The notes under the pieces were generated by a model. That model had not been told where the DNA came from. It ran no database searches and worked only from the letters and a program-made list of their open reading frames with translations. From Paracoccus haematequi (GTDB lineage: Bacteria; Pseudomonadota; Alphaproteobacteria; Rhodobacterales; Rhodobacteraceae): 64,000 nucleotides of DNA. The translations under genes were made by a program, and so were the position numbers. Location of the stretch: contig CAMCVS010000004.1 of assembly GCA_945881965.1 (NCBI GenBank), positions 1-64,000 on the forward strand, in the 5' to 3' direction. This document shows, piece by piece, positions 28,007 to 37,600 of this stretch (position 1 is the first letter of the stretch; each line of letters opens with the position of its first letter).

Positions 28007-29040
28007 CCGGGCTGGGCCGTGCGTTGGTTCTGGCGGGGCTGGTCATGACGGGACCGGCCCTTGCCCAAGACCCGCTGCACACGGTCCTTGAATTTTCCGA
28101 CCTGTCCGGCTGGGCCGACGATGACCACGATGCCGCGCTGCGCACGTTCATCGACACCTGTTCAGACATGCGTGACCCGGATTGGCGCGCCCTGTGCGGC
28201 GTGGCGCGGGACCAGACATCGGGGCGCGCGTTTTTCGAATTGTTCTTTCGCCCGGTGATGATCGAGGACGGCAATCCGGGCCTCTTTACCGGCTATTTCG
28301 AACCCGAACTGGACGGATCGCGCCGCGCCACACCCCGGTTCCGCTATCCGGTCTATGCCATGCCGCCCGAAGCGCGGCTGACCGACCTATGGTTGCCGCG
28401 CCGCGACATCGAGACATCGGGCGTGATGCAGGGCCGCGGGTTGGAAATCGCCTGGGTCGATGATCCGGTGGAGTTGTTCTTTTTGCAGGTCCAGGGGTCG
28501 GGCCGTATCCGCATGCCGGATGGCCAGATGATCCGCGTGGGTTACGCTGGCAAGAACGGCCATGAATACCGGTCGGTCGGATTGGAACTGGTGCGGCGCG
28601 GGGTCTATGACCAGCATCAGGTCAGCGCCGAGGTGATCAAGAACTGGGTCCGCCGCAACGGCGAAGAGGGGCTGGACCTGTTGCGCCACAACGACAGCTA
28701 TGTGTTCTTTCGCGAGGTCAGCCACGTGCCCGCCAACAAGGGGCCATTGGGCGCGATGAACCGGTCGATCACCACGTTGCGGACGATCGCGGTGGACCCC
28801 GCCTTTGTGCCGCTGGGCGCGCCGGTCTGGATCGAAAAGGCGGGGGCGGACCCGATGCACCGGCTGATGATCGCGCAGGACACCGGCAGCGCCATCAAGG
28901 GCGCGCAGCGGGCGGATATCTTTTTCGGCACCGGCGATGCGGCGGGGCGGTTGGCCGGCACGTTGAAAGATCCGGGGCGTATGGTGGTCTTGATGCCGAT
29001 ACAACGCGCCTATGCGCTGTTGGCGGAAGGTGCCGAATGA
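28003..29040 (+). CDS. mltA: Membrane-bound lytic murein transglycosylase A
   Basis: A 345-residue peptidoglycan-cleaving lytic transglycosylase. Residues 1-22 form a Sec signal peptide ending in ALA-Q, without a lipobox cysteine, so this copy is probably soluble in the periplasm rather than a lipoprotein. The MltA domain includes LFTGYFEPELDGS and FFLQVQGSGRIRMPDG, and the C-terminal 3D domain has the catalytic aspartates in AQDTGSAIKGAQRADIFFGTG. It sits between the Tim44 and smr genes with four-base overlaps on both sides. Confidence 0.94.
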   Translation: MTGLGRALVLAGLVMTGPALAQDPLHTVLEFSDLSGWADDDHDAALRTFIDTCSDMRDPDWRALCGVARDQTSGRAFFELFFRPVMIEDGNPGLFTGYFEPELDGSRRATPRFRYPVYAMPPEARLTDLWLPRRDIETSGVMQGRGLEIAWVDDPVELFFLQVQGSGRIRMPDGQMIRVGYAGKNGHEYRSVGLELVRRGVYDQHQVSAEVIKNWVRRNGEEGLDLLRHNDSYVFFREVSHVPANKGPLGAMNRSITTLRTIAVDPAFVPLGAPVWIEKAGADPMHRLMIAQDTGSAIKGAQRADIFFGTGDAAGRLAGTLKDPGRMVVLMPIQRAYALLAEGAE

Positions 29041-29627
29041 CCCGCCGCCGCCTGAACAGTGACGATATCGCGCTGTGGCAGCGCGTGACCGAGGATGTGC
29101 AGCGGCTGCATCCCGACCGCGTGGAACCGGTGAAACCGCTGGCTGAGTGGCTGCCGCCCGAGGTGCAGACGCCACAGCCGAAGCCGCGCCTGCCTGCATT
29201 TCAGATCGGCACCCGCGCCAATCCGGTGATCGCGCATGACCTGTTACCGCCCGTGGAACGCCGCGTTGCCACCGCGCCGCTGCGGATGGATGCCAAAGCC
29301 TTCAAGCGGCTGACGCGCGGCAAGCTGGACCCCGAGGCGCGGATCGACCTGCACGGCATGACCTTGGACCGGGCGCATCCTGTGCTGGTGTCGTTCATCC
29401 TGTCCTCGCAGGCGCAGGGGCTGCGGCTGGTGCTGGTGATCACCGGCAAGGGCAAGGACCGTGACGAAGGCGGACCGATCCCAGTGCGGCGCGGTGTGCT
29501 GCGCAATCAGGTGCCGTCGTGGCTTGCGCTGCCGCCCTGTGCGCAGGCGGTGTTGCAGGTGGTGCAGGCCCATGTCGGGCATGGCGGTGGCGGGGCCTAT
29601 TACGTCTGGCTGCGCAAACGGCGTTAA
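29037..29627 (+). CDS. Smr-domain protein (DNA endonuclease-like)
   Basis: A 196-residue protein with a C-terminal Smr domain (about residues 105-194), shown by ARIDLHGMTLDRAH, LVLVITGKGKDRDEGG and the final GGGGAYYVWLRKRR. Smr domains are found at the end of MutS2 and as stand-alone nicking endonucleases or RNA-binding proteins; the role here is unknown. The N-terminal ~90 residues are proline-rich and likely disordered. It is the last gene of the Tim44-mltA-smr unit. Confidence 0.87.
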   Translation: MTRRRLNSDDIALWQRVTEDVQRLHPDRVEPVKPLAEWLPPEVQTPQPKPRLPAFQIGTRANPVIAHDLLPPVERRVATAPLRMDAKAFKRLTRGKLDPEARIDLHGMTLDRAHPVLVSFILSSQAQGLRLVLVITGKGKDRDEGGPIPVRRGVLRNQVPSWLALPPCAQAVLQVVQAHVGHGGGGAYYVWLRKRR

Positions 29628-29635
29628 CGCGCGCG

Positions 29636-30739
29636 CTATCTGGGGCGGCGTCCCAACAGGTCGGGGGACAGGATCACCGTCGTTGCCCGCCGCACGGTCA
29701 ACACGGTGCCCGACAGCAACCCAGCCTGCCCCGCCCGGTCGAACTGGAACGCGGCGTCGATCTCGGCGGATCGGGACAGGATGCCGATCAGCGCCGGGGA
29801 TGTCCCGGCGGTGAAATGGCCGCCCGTTGCACCGGAAAACTGCGTCACATCCAGCACGGTCACCGGAAAAGCCGCCAGCCGGGATGGATCGGCCAGATTG
29901 CCCAGACGGTTGCCGACCCCGTTGATCAGCGATGACAGCGCCAGCACGCGGTCCTTTTGCGACACAAAGATCGCAAAGGGCTGCGGCACGGCATCCAGCC
30001 GCAGCATCTGCGTGCGAAACAGTTCGACATCCAGATCGGGCGAAATCAGCACAACCCCGCCCAGATTACGCTTTGACCAGCCGGGATCGGCGATGTCGAT
30101 CTGGCGCAGGGTTTCCATCGTCAGCATGGTGCCCAGCGAATGGGCCACCAGCACGATCCGTGTCGCCCCGGCGCGGCGGATGTCGCGCAATGTCTGTTCC
30201 AGCGCGTCGCGGGCGATCAGCAGCGAATCGCGGTCATAGGTATAGCCCAACGGATGCGCCGCCGACGCCCAGGCGAAATGCGCCGCTGTGCCGGGCAATT
30301 CGAAATCATGCATCAGTTGTGCGGTGCGATAGACCCCATCCAGGAATGAATTGTTGTAGCCATGCACATACAGCACCACGTCGCGGTCGCCACGTGGACG
30401 GGCGGTGATGGCGCGGGTCAAATCGCCGCGAAACGCCTTGGCATCCGCCATGTCGCGCCGCGCCACCATCACGACATTGCGCGCAGGATCTGGCCTGGCA
30501 TAGCCCGCATTGATCCGTCCTGTGGTGTGCGTGGGCGGGATCGACACATCCAGCGTCAGGAACCGCCGGGCTTCTGACCTTTCAGACCCGAACCAACCGC
30601 TGTCATCCGGCGCGCGGGTGGTGGCGACATGCACACGGTGCAAGGTGCCGACGCCCTGTGCATCGGGCCGCAACACCGTGACACCACGATCCGCGCAACC
30701 TGCCAGAGCCAAAACCATCGCCAGTATCGCGCGCCGCAT
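29636..30739 (-). CDS. Lipoprotein alpha/beta hydrolase (DUF900 type)
   Basis: A 367-residue predicted lipoprotein: the signal sequence ends in LALAGC, a lipobox with the cysteine near residue 16. The body is an alpha/beta hydrolase of the DUF900 group, with VLYVHGYNNSF before the fold and the nucleophile elbow VAHSLGTML containing the catalytic serine. The substrate is unknown. ATG 30739 is favoured because GGAGG lies five bases upstream; ATG 30742 is the only near alternative. Downstream of hslU on the same strand, 51 bp away. Confidence 0.85.
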   Translation of the reverse strand: MRRAILAMVLALAGCADRGVTVLRPDAQGVGTLHRVHVATTRAPDDSGWFGSERSEARRFLTLDVSIPPTHTTGRINAGYARPDPARNVVMVARRDMADAKAFRGDLTRAITARPRGDRDVVLYVHGYNNSFLDGVYRTAQLMHDFELPGTAAHFAWASAAHPLGYTYDRDSLLIARDALEQTLRDIRRAGATRIVLVAHSLGTMLTMETLRQIDIADPGWSKRNLGGVVLISPDLDVELFRTQMLRLDAVPQPFAIFVSQKDRVLALSSLINGVGNRLGNLADPSRLAAFPVTVLDVTQFSGATGGHFTAGTSPALIGILSRSAEIDAAFQFDRAGQAGLLSGTVLTVRRATTVILSPDLLGRRPR

Positions 30740-30790
30740 CATCGCCTCCGGTTCAGGTGCGACAGACTTAGCGCAAGGCGGCACAAGCCG

Positions 30791-32080
30791 CTACAGCACG
30801 TAGCGGCTAAGATCGACCGAACGCGACAATGCGCCCAGATGGGTTTCGACATACCCGGCGTCCACGGTGACGGATTGGCCGCCACGATCAGGCGCAGCAA
30901 ATGACAGGTCTTCGAACACGCGTTCCATCACGGTGTAAAGCCGCCGTGCGCCGATGTTTTCCACGCTGCGGTTGACCTCGGCGGCGATGCGGGCCAGGGC
31001 GGCGATACCGTCGAGGGTAAAGCTGACGGTGACCTGTTCAGTGCCCAGCAAGGCCGCATATTGCCGGGTCAGGGCGTTGTCGGTGTCGGTCAGGATGCGG
31101 ATGAAATCGGCCTCGGTCAGCGGTTGCAATTCCACGCGAATCGGCAAGCGGCCCTGCAATTCCGGCAACAGGTCGGACGGTTTGGCGGTGTGGAACGCGC
31201 CGGACGCGATGAACAGGATATGGTCGGTTTTCACCGGGCCGTATTTGGTGTTGACGGTGGTGCCCTCGATCAGCGGCAACAGGTCGCGCTGCACGCCTTC
31301 GCGCGAGATATCGGCACCACGGGTTTCGGCGCGGGCGCAGACCTTGTCGATTTCGTCGATGAACACGATGCCGTTTTCCTGCACTGCGTCCAGCGCGGCG
31401 GCCTTGACCGCCTCGTCGTCCAGCAGCTTGTCGGCTTCCTCAGTCAACAGGATCGCGTGGCTGTCGGCCACGGTCATCCGCCGCCGCGTGCGCCGCCCGC
31501 CAAACGCCTTGAACAGATCGGCCAAGCCCTGCATCTGCGCCTCTTGTCCCGGCAGGCCCAACATCGGCGGGGCGGCATCCGCCACCTCGATCTCGATCAT
31601 GGTCTGGTCCAGCTCGCCCGCGCGCAGCTTGCGGCGGAACATCTCGCGGGTCTGTTCGCGCGCACCGTCGCCTGCCAGTGCTTCGATCACCCGCGTTTCG
31701 GCGGCCTCGGCGGCGCGGGCCTGCACGTTTTCCCGCATCTGCGCGCGCACGGTGGTGATGGCAGCATCCATCAGGTCGCGGATGATGCTGTCGACATCGC
31801 GGCCGACATAGCCCACTTCGGTGAACTTTGTCGCCTCGACCTTCAGGAACGGCGCGCGCGCCAGTTTCGCCAGACGGCGGCTGATCTCGGTCTTGCCCAC
31901 ACCAGTGGGGCCGATCATCAGGATGTTCTTGGGGTAAACCTCGTCGCGCAGGTCCGCAGGCAGTTGCTTGCGCCGCCACCGATTGCGCAGCGCCACGGCG
32001 ACGGCACGTTTCGCGTCCTGCTGGCCGATGATGTGGCGGTCCAGCTCGCTGACAATCTCGCGCGGGGTGAGGTCGGTCAT
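30791..32080 (-). CDS. hslU: ATP-dependent protease ATPase subunit HslU
   Basis: A 429-residue AAA+ unfoldase that feeds the HslV peptidase. Walker A is [17 protein letters not shown], Walker [12 protein letters not shown], the pore loop is the family GYVGRDV, and the C terminus ends SVDLSRYVL, which docks into HslV. The ATG at 32080 is the usual HslU start ([14 protein letters not shown]). Unusually, hslV is not adjacent: a toxin-antitoxin pair on the other strand lies between them, so hslU probably needs its own promoter. Confidence 0.96.
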   Translation of the reverse strand: MTDLTPREIVSELDRHIIGQQDAKRAVAVALRNRWRRKQLPADLRDEVYPKNILMIGPTGVGKTEISRRLAKLARAPFLKVEATKFTEVGYVGRDVDSIIRDLMDAAITTVRAQMRENVQARAAEAAETRVIEALAGDGAREQTREMFRRKLRAGELDQTMIEIEVADAAPPMLGLPGQEAQMQGLADLFKAFGGRRTRRRMTVADSHAILLTEEADKLLDDEAVKAAALDAVQENGIVFIDEIDKVCARAETRGADISREGVQRDLLPLIEGTTVNTKYGPVKTDHILFIASGAFHTAKPSDLLPELQGRLPIRVELQPLTEADFIRILTDTDNALTRQYAALLGTEQVTVSFTLDGIAALARIAAEVNRSVENIGARRLYTVMERVFEDLSFAAPDRGGQSVTVDAGYVETHLGALSRSVDLSRYVL

Positions 32081-32109
32081 GGGGTGTCCTAAATGCAATT
32101 GGATCGGAG

Positions 32110-32136
32110 ATATGCTCTTTGTGCCCATGATTGAAG
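32110..32136 (-). promoter_or_regulatory. Possible heat-shock (sigma-32-like) promoter for hslU
   Basis: On the minus strand CTTCAA (32136-32131) is followed, 13 bases later, by GAGCATAT (32117-32110). This is a partial match to the RpoH pattern CTTGAA-N13-CCCCATNT: one mismatch in the -35, three in the -10. It lies about 30 bp upstream of hslU, where a separate promoter is expected. Confidence 0.3.
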
Positions 32137-32140
32137 TGCC

Positions 32141-32169
32141 TTGACGTGTGTATATACAAAATGTAGCTT
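32141..32169 (+). promoter_or_regulatory. Possible promoter of the brnTA pair
   Basis: TTGACG at 32141-32146 is followed after 17 bases by TAGCTT at 32164-32169 in an AT-rich segment. The -35 is good and the -10 is weak. It would place transcription start about 75 bp before the brnT start, with the tandem repeat in between. Confidence 0.35.
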
Positions 32170-32210
32170 TTTCACGTGGTCAATGCATCTGCATTCTTGC
32201 AACCCCGTCA

Positions 32211-32230
32211 AGTACCACCAAGTACCACCA
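32211..32230. repeat. Tandem 10-bp direct repeat upstream of brnT
   Basis: AGTACCACCA occurs twice without a gap, 21 bp before the brnT start and downstream of the proposed promoter. Its place in the leader of an autoregulated toxin-antitoxin operon makes it a candidate operator, though BrnA-type antitoxins usually bind inverted repeats. Confidence 0.5.
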
Positions 32231-32251
32231 AGGGCAGTCCAGGGGATGTCC

Positions 32252-32539
32252 ATGTTTGAATGGGACGAGAACAAGCGACTGTTAACATTGGAAAAACACC
32301 GTATCGACTTTGTGGATGCAATCGAGGTGATCATCAACGAGCCGTTAATCCTGCCAGCCAGAAGCGATCTTGAGACGCGTCTGATCGCAGTCGGTCCATT
32401 GGACGGTAAATTGATAGCAGTCATCTTTACGATGCGAGGCGACACATATCGTGTGATCACGGCAAGGAGGGCTCGGGACGATGAGCAACGAAGATATCAA
32501 GCGCTACACGCTGGAACAGGTCCGCGCACTCAAGAGTGA
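32252..32539 (+). CDS. brnT: BrnT-type toxin (DUF497)
   Basis: A 95-residue small toxin of the BrnT family, RelE-fold ribonucleases that block translation. The N-terminal signature FEWDENKRLLTLEKHRIDF with its conserved lysine-histidine pair, and the later [15 protein letters not shown], are typical. ATG 32252 is favoured over in-frame ATG 32246 because AGGGG lies six bases upstream. It overlaps brnA by 59 bases. The gene is visibly less GC-rich than its neighbours, suggesting acquisition by transfer. Confidence 0.88.
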   Translation: MFEWDENKRLLTLEKHRIDFVDAIEVIINEPLILPARSDLETRLIAVGPLDGKLIAVIFTMRGDTYRVITARRARDDEQRRYQALHAGTGPRTQE

Positions 32540-32768
32540 AACGGACTGGGATGCTTTGAGGTCTGCCGGGCCTTATGAAGGCCCGCAGGAATTCGAGGTG
32601 GACTGGTCGAAAGCCCGGATCGGATTGCCCGAACCAAAGGCAGCAGTCTCGATAAGGCTGGACCCGGATGTATTGGGGTTCTTCAAATCCCAGGGCAAAG
32701 GCTATCAGACCCGCATCAATGCAGTCCTGCGCGCGTATATGGAAGCAAAGCAGTCCGGTCAGGCCTGA
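32481..32768 (+). CDS. brnA: BrnA-type antitoxin
   Basis: A 95-residue antitoxin that should bind BrnT and repress the operon. The C-terminal part has the family pattern [17 protein letters not shown] followed by [18 protein letters not shown], a ribbon-helix-helix-like DNA-binding and dimerisation segment. It begins inside brnT (59-base overlap), longer than usual for coupled toxin-antitoxin genes, and its end overlaps hslV by 10 bases in convergent orientation. Confidence 0.88.
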   Translation: MSNEDIKRYTLEQVRALKSETDWDALRSAGPYEGPQEFEVDWSKARIGLPEPKAAVSIRLDPDVLGFFKSQGKGYQTRINAVLRAYMEAKQSGQA

Positions 32769-33313
32769 ATGACCTCCACCGTCAGATTGCCATTCGTGTA
32801 AACGCAAATCTCCGCCGCGATGGCCATGGCGCGGCGGGCGATGGTTTCGGCGTCATGGTCACTGTCCATCAGCGCCCGCGCGGCGGCGAGGGCGAACATG
32901 CCGCCCGATCCGATGGCGGCCACGTCATGTTCGGGTTCAAGAACATCGCCCGCCCCGGTGATGACATACAGCGCCGCGCCATCAGTCACGATCAGCATCG
33001 CCTCCAGTTTTTGCAGGTACTTGTCGGTGCGCCAGTCCTTGGCTAATTCCACGGCGGCGCGGGCGAGTTGGCCCGGTGCGGCCTCCAGCTTTTTCTCCAG
33101 CCGCTCCAGCAGGGTGAAGGCATCCGCTGTCGATCCGGCAAAGCCCGCCACCACGTCATGCCCGCCGGGCGACAGGCGGCGCACCTTGCGGGCGGTGCCC
33201 TTGATGACCGTCGCACCCAGGCTGACCTGCCCGTCACCCGCGATCACCACCCGGCCGCCCTTGCGGATGCCGATGATGGTGGTGCCGTGCCAGCCGGGGA
33301 AAGTGTCTGCCAT
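32759..33313 (-). CDS. hslV: ATP-dependent protease peptidase subunit HslV
   Basis: A 184-residue threonine peptidase forming the HslUV proteolytic core. The catalytic threonine is T11 in [14 protein letters not shown], exposed after removal of the short propeptide; GDGQVSLG and [15 protein letters not shown] follow. ATG 33313 is the expected start. In most alphaproteobacteria hslU follows immediately; here brnTA intervenes and its last codons overlap hslV. Confidence 0.95.
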   Translation of the reverse strand: MADTFPGWHGTTIIGIRKGGRVVIAGDGQVSLGATVIKGTARKVRRLSPGGHDVVAGFAGSTADAFTLLERLEKKLEAAPGQLARAAVELAKDWRTDKYLQKLEAMLIVTDGAALYVITGAGDVLEPEHDVAAIGSGGMFALAAARALMDSDHDAETIARRAMAIAAEICVYTNGNLTVEVIQA

Positions 33314-33377
33314 GTCGCGCTCCATTCGTTCTGGTCTATATGGGACGCGGGCAAGGCGCGCGCAACAGGCGGGGATC

Positions 33378-34277
33378 ATGGACCGGACGCTGCATTTCTA
33401 TCTGGAACCCGCGTTGCTGGACAGTGCGCAGGCGGGGGCGCATCCGTTCATCGGGCGCGTGGCGGATGTGGCGCGGCAGGCGGGCCTTGGCGTGGTGTTT
33501 CATGGCAATGGCGCGGCGGATCGGGCTGGGTTCGACCCGAAACAACGCGCGATGTTTCACATGGTACAACCCTGGGGCCCGCGCGGACTCACGTTTCGGC
33601 GCGTCTATCACTATCCGTTCTGGGGGATCGAACCCACCGCCGAACGCTGGCGCTGGCATGTCGCGCAGACCTCGTTCGACGGCGCGCGGATTGACCGGCG
33701 CGAGGCGGCGCGCTTTGCCCGATACTGGCGGGAGCGGCTGTTCGGGGCCGATGCGCTGGCACCGCGCCGCGCCGGGTTCATCTATGTGCCACTTCAAGGG
33801 CGGCTGTTGGACCATCGCAGCTTTCAGTCCTGCGCGCCGATTGACATGCTGCGCGCTGTTTTGGCCGCCGATCCGCGCCCGGTGGTGGCGGCGCTGCATC
33901 CGAAAGAGACATATGGCCCGGATGAACTGGCCGCGCTGAGCGCGCTGGAGGCCGCGTATCCCCGGCTGGAGGTGACGCTGGGCCGGATGGCGGAACTGCT
34001 GGCCGCCTGCGATGTCGTGGTGACGGAAAACTCCAGCGCGGCGTTTAACGGCTATTTCTTTGCCAAGCCTGCGGTGCTGTTCGCGGGGGCGGATTTTCAT
34101 CACATCGCGCTGCAACCGGGTCGGAACCTGACAGATACGCTAGACGCTGCGCGCTATCACGCGCCCGATTACGACGGATACCTGTGGTGGTTCTGGCAGG
34201 AGATGAGCATCAATGCCGGTCGCCCCGAAGCGGATGCCAAGATCGCCATGGCGTTCCGTCGGGGCGGGTGGGTGTAA
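33378..34277 (+). CDS. Conserved hypothetical, capsule-glycosyltransferase-like
   Basis: A 299-residue soluble protein without a firm assignment. Its C-terminal half has [22 protein letters not shown] and later HHIALQPG, which resemble the donor-binding part of KpsS/KpsC-like capsule glycosyltransferases, and [13 protein letters not shown] fits a strand-loop of a two-domain glycosyltransferase. ATG 33378 is chosen as the first codon clear of hslV, which diverges 64 bp away; the longer open frame is antisense to hslV. No capsule genes are nearby, so the function remains open. Confidence 0.55.
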   Translation: MDRTLHFYLEPALLDSAQAGAHPFIGRVADVARQAGLGVVFHGNGAADRAGFDPKQRAMFHMVQPWGPRGLTFRRVYHYPFWGIEPTAERWRWHVAQTSFDGARIDRREAARFARYWRERLFGADALAPRRAGFIYVPLQGRLLDHRSFQSCAPIDMLRAVLAADPRPVVAALHPKETYGPDELAALSALEAAYPRLEVTLGRMAELLAACDVVVTENSSAAFNGYFFAKPAVLFAGADFHHIALQPGRNLTDTLDAARYHAPDYDGYLWWFWQEMSINAGRPEADAKIAMAFRRGGWV

Positions 34278-34298
34278 AGGCGCTGTCACGCGCCCTTT
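34276..34298. terminator. Weak hairpin between convergent genes
   Basis: AAAGGCGC, a short loop, then GCGCC-C-TTT forms a GC stem with A and T flanks between the hypothetical gene and trxA. The T run is only three bases, so its strength as a terminator on either strand is doubtful. Confidence 0.3.
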
Positions 34299-34303
34299 GG
34301 CGA

Positions 34304-34630
34304 TCAGATCGCGCCGTCGATCCAGCTTTTCAAAGACGCCTTGGGGGCGGCACCGGCGCGGTTCGACACCACCTTGCCGTCCTTGAAGATGAACAACGCG
34401 GGGATACCGCGCACACCCAGTTGGGCCGCGATCTGCTGGTTATTGTCCACGTCGATCTTGGCGATCTTTACTGTTCCGCCGTATTCAACGGCCAGCTCTT
34501 CCAGAGCTGGACCGATCTGGCGGCAGGGGCCGCACCATTCGGCCCAGAAATCGACGACAACCGGAACGGTGGAATTCTTGACCTCGGCCTCAAAGGTGGC
34601 GTCGGTGACGGCAACGGTATTGGCACCCAT
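34304..34630 (-). CDS. trxA: Thioredoxin
   Basis: A 108-residue cytoplasmic thioredoxin with the redox motif WCGPC in [20 protein letters not shown], the buried lysine/aspartate core and the cis-proline loop GIPALFIF. It has no signal peptide. It lies 30 bp downstream of addA on the same strand, the usual position of trxA after addAB in alphaproteobacteria. Confidence 0.95.
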   Translation of the reverse strand: MGANTVAVTDATFEAEVKNSTVPVVVDFWAEWCGPCRQIGPALEELAVEYGGTVKIAKIDVDNNQQIAAQLGVRGIPALFIFKDGKVVSNRAGAAPKASLKSWIDGAI

Positions 34631-34660
34631 ATCTCATCTCCTGAATATGTTGCGACCAAG

Positions 34661-37600
34661 TTAGGCACCCGCCTGACCAGCGTCAAGGGATGCCGCCCTT
34701 TGCAACGCCGCCGTCACCAAATCGTGGGGCAGGGGCATCAATTGCCCGGTGCGGGTCCAGACCAGCGCGGTTTCCACCCGGCGGTCGGGATACAGCGCCG
34801 AGAGCGCGGCGGCATAGGCGCCCATCTGCCGCAACAGCCCGTCAGGCACATCGGTGGCGGTGGCGGGCAGGGCACGGTTGGTCTTGAAATCAACGGCCAG
34901 AACGGAACCCGGGCGCAGGATCAGCCGGTCGATGATGCCATAAACGCGGCCCAGACCGGGCAGCGTCACGCTGAACGGCTGCTCGGACAGCGCGTCGGGG
35001 CCAAAAAGAAACGCAAGGCCGGGGTTGTCCAGCGTCGCGAGTGCCTCGGTCACGGCCATGTCCCGCAGCGGGTCGGGCAGGTCATGGCCCTGTGCCAGCC
35101 CTGCGGCGACTTGGGCGCGCATCGCGGGCGGCGTTGCGGGCAGGCGGTCGAGCAAGCCGTGCACCAGCGCGCCGTAGGATTTGGCGGCGGCCTCGTCCAG
35201 CCCTTCACCCGGCAGCGCCTTGGCCCCGCCCAGCGCGGAGGGGCTGATGGGTTTCGCCTGCTTGGGCGCGGTCGGGGCGTGGGTTTGGGTCCAAGCGGGC
35301 AGAACCGTGGTGGGCGCGGCGGGTTGCGACCCGACCGCCATCAAAGGCAGGTCCGACCAGCCGTCGCTTTCCAGCCGCTTGCCCGCGCCGAAATCGAACA
35401 CATGCGGCGTGGCACCGGCCATCACGGCGGTCAAACGCGCGAACCAGCCGTCACTATCGTCTTTGACATCGCCCGCACCGGCAAGGATCAGCCATTTTTC
35501 CGCCCGCGTCATTGCCACATACAGCAGCCGGTCGCGTTCCGCCTGCCGCGCGGCAAGGGTCGCCCCGCGCATATCGGCATAGATCGCGGGTTGATCCTTG
35601 GCGGGCAGCCACCACCAGCACAGCCCGTCATGCAGCACCACCTGCGCCTCATTCGGCTCGCGCCGTTCCATCGTGTCGGGCAGAATGACGATCGGGCTTT
35701 CCAGCCCTTTCGCGCCATGCACCGTCATCACCCGGATCTCATCCGCGCCGCCATCCATCTGGCGTTTGATGTCCAGATCGTCGGTCTGCATCCAACCCAG
35801 AAACCCGGTCAGCGACGGCGTGTCGTTGTCCTCATAGGCCAGCGCCTGCGCCAGAAAGGCGTCGATGCCGTCCTGCGCCTCGGGCCCCAGCCGCGCCAGC
35901 AACCGGCGGCGGCCATCGTGGCGGATCAGGATGCGCTCGATCAGGTCATAGGGGCGCAGGAAATCGGTCTGATCGCGCAGATCGCGCAGCATGGCCCATG
36001 TGTCGGGATGATCGGCCTGCGCCTCACGCAGGGTCTGCCACAGGCTGCGCGGGCCGCGGCCATGCGCCAAGCTGAACAGCGCCTGTTCCGACCACCCCAA
36101 CAGCGGCGAGCGCAGTGCGGTCGCCAGCGCCAGATCATCCTCGGGCGTGGCCAGAAACGACAGCAGCGCCGCCAGATCGCGCACCGCCAGCTCTGCACCC
36201 ACCTTCAGACGATCCGCCCCGGCTATCGGCAGCCCCGCCGCTTTGCAAGCGCGGATGATCGCGCCGAACAGCGCCGAGCGGCGTTGCACCAGGATCAGGA
36301 TGTCACCCGCGCGCACCGGGCGGCGGGTCAGGGGGACACCGGGGCGGGGTTGCACCGGGATCGTCTCTGACGCGATCATGCGGGCGATGTCCTGCGCGAT
36401 GCGCGCGGCCAGCCGCGTGTCGTGGTGATCCGGGCTGACCCAGTCCAGCGTGGCATCGTCGGGCGGATCGTCCTTGGCGGCCGGTTCCACCACCGGCCAC
36501 AGATCGACACGTCCCGGCAGATCGGCGTGAAACGCGCGGTGCTCGGCGTCGTCAAACCCGGACGCGGCGCGCCCGTCAAACGTGCGGTCCACCAGCGACA
36601 GGATCGTGGCGGATGAGCGGAACGAATATTGCAGCGTGGTGGTTTCCAGCGGCGACCCCGGTTTCAGGCGGTCGGCAAAGCGCGCGCGCATCGCATCGAA
36701 CGCACGCGGATCGGCGCCCTGAAACGAATAGATCGACTGTTTCTTGTCACCAACGACGAAAATCGTGCGCGCCCGGTTGTCGCGCGCGCCGACGCCAGAG
36801 GTCATTTCCTCGGACAGCCGTTCGATCACCTGCCATTGCAGCGGGTTGGTATCCTGAGCCTCGTCCACCAGAATATGGTCGATGCCGCCATCCAGCCGAT
36901 ACAGCACCCAAGCCGCCACATCGGACCCGGCCAACAGATCGCGCGCCTTCTGGATCAGGTCGTCGAAATCCAGCCAGCCGCGCAACAGCTTGCGGTCCTG
37001 ATAGGCGCGCAGGAACGGGACGGCAAAGGCGTGCAGATCGGCGGTGGCATCCAACGCTGCGATAGCGGCCAGATGATCGCGCGCGGCGTCCACGCGGGTC
37101 ATGAAAGCGTCGAGGTCGTCGGTCAGATGGGCGACGGCGTTGCGCACGGCGGTGTGGTTGGCCTGCGGAAGGCGGCCCGTCAGCAAGACATCCTTTGAAT
37201 CGTAGAACAGGCCGAACAAGGCGTGCAGCGTGTTTAACGTCGGAGCCGTATAATCAAGCGCGCCAAACGCGGCGGATTTGTCCTGATAGGATTTGGTTTG
37301 CGTGGCAAGGATGCGACAGAAGTCCGCCATCAAGGCCGCCTCCGACCCGTCAAACGCTATCGCCAGCGCGTCCTCGCGGCGCGCCGCGGGTGTCAGGCCA
37401 AACCGCGGGGCAAGCGTGGCGCGGGTCTGTCCGCCCGGAAACCCGGCGCGCTTTTCCACGATGCTTTTCGCCAAGGCGTCAAAATCCACCCCGGACAGCC
37501 GCGCTGCCACCCGTTCCATCGCGGCGCGATGCGGGCCCTCTGCCATGTCGCGCATCAGGTCGGCGCGCAACAGGGCCGCCGCGCGGTCGTCCATCTCGCG

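Noticed and set aside
32168-32183. TTTTTCACGTGGTCAA in the brnT leader as a parS
   Set aside because: Only the left half fits; five mismatches in total.
33553-33568. parS-like TGTTTCACATGGTACA in the hypothetical gene
   Set aside because: Three mismatches, including the central CG, and 13 kb from parB; likely chance coding sequence.
34184-36370. 728-residue plus-strand open frame opposite trxA and addA
   Set aside because: Shadow of GC-rich addA codons with no recognisable motif; trxA and addA on the other strand are certain.
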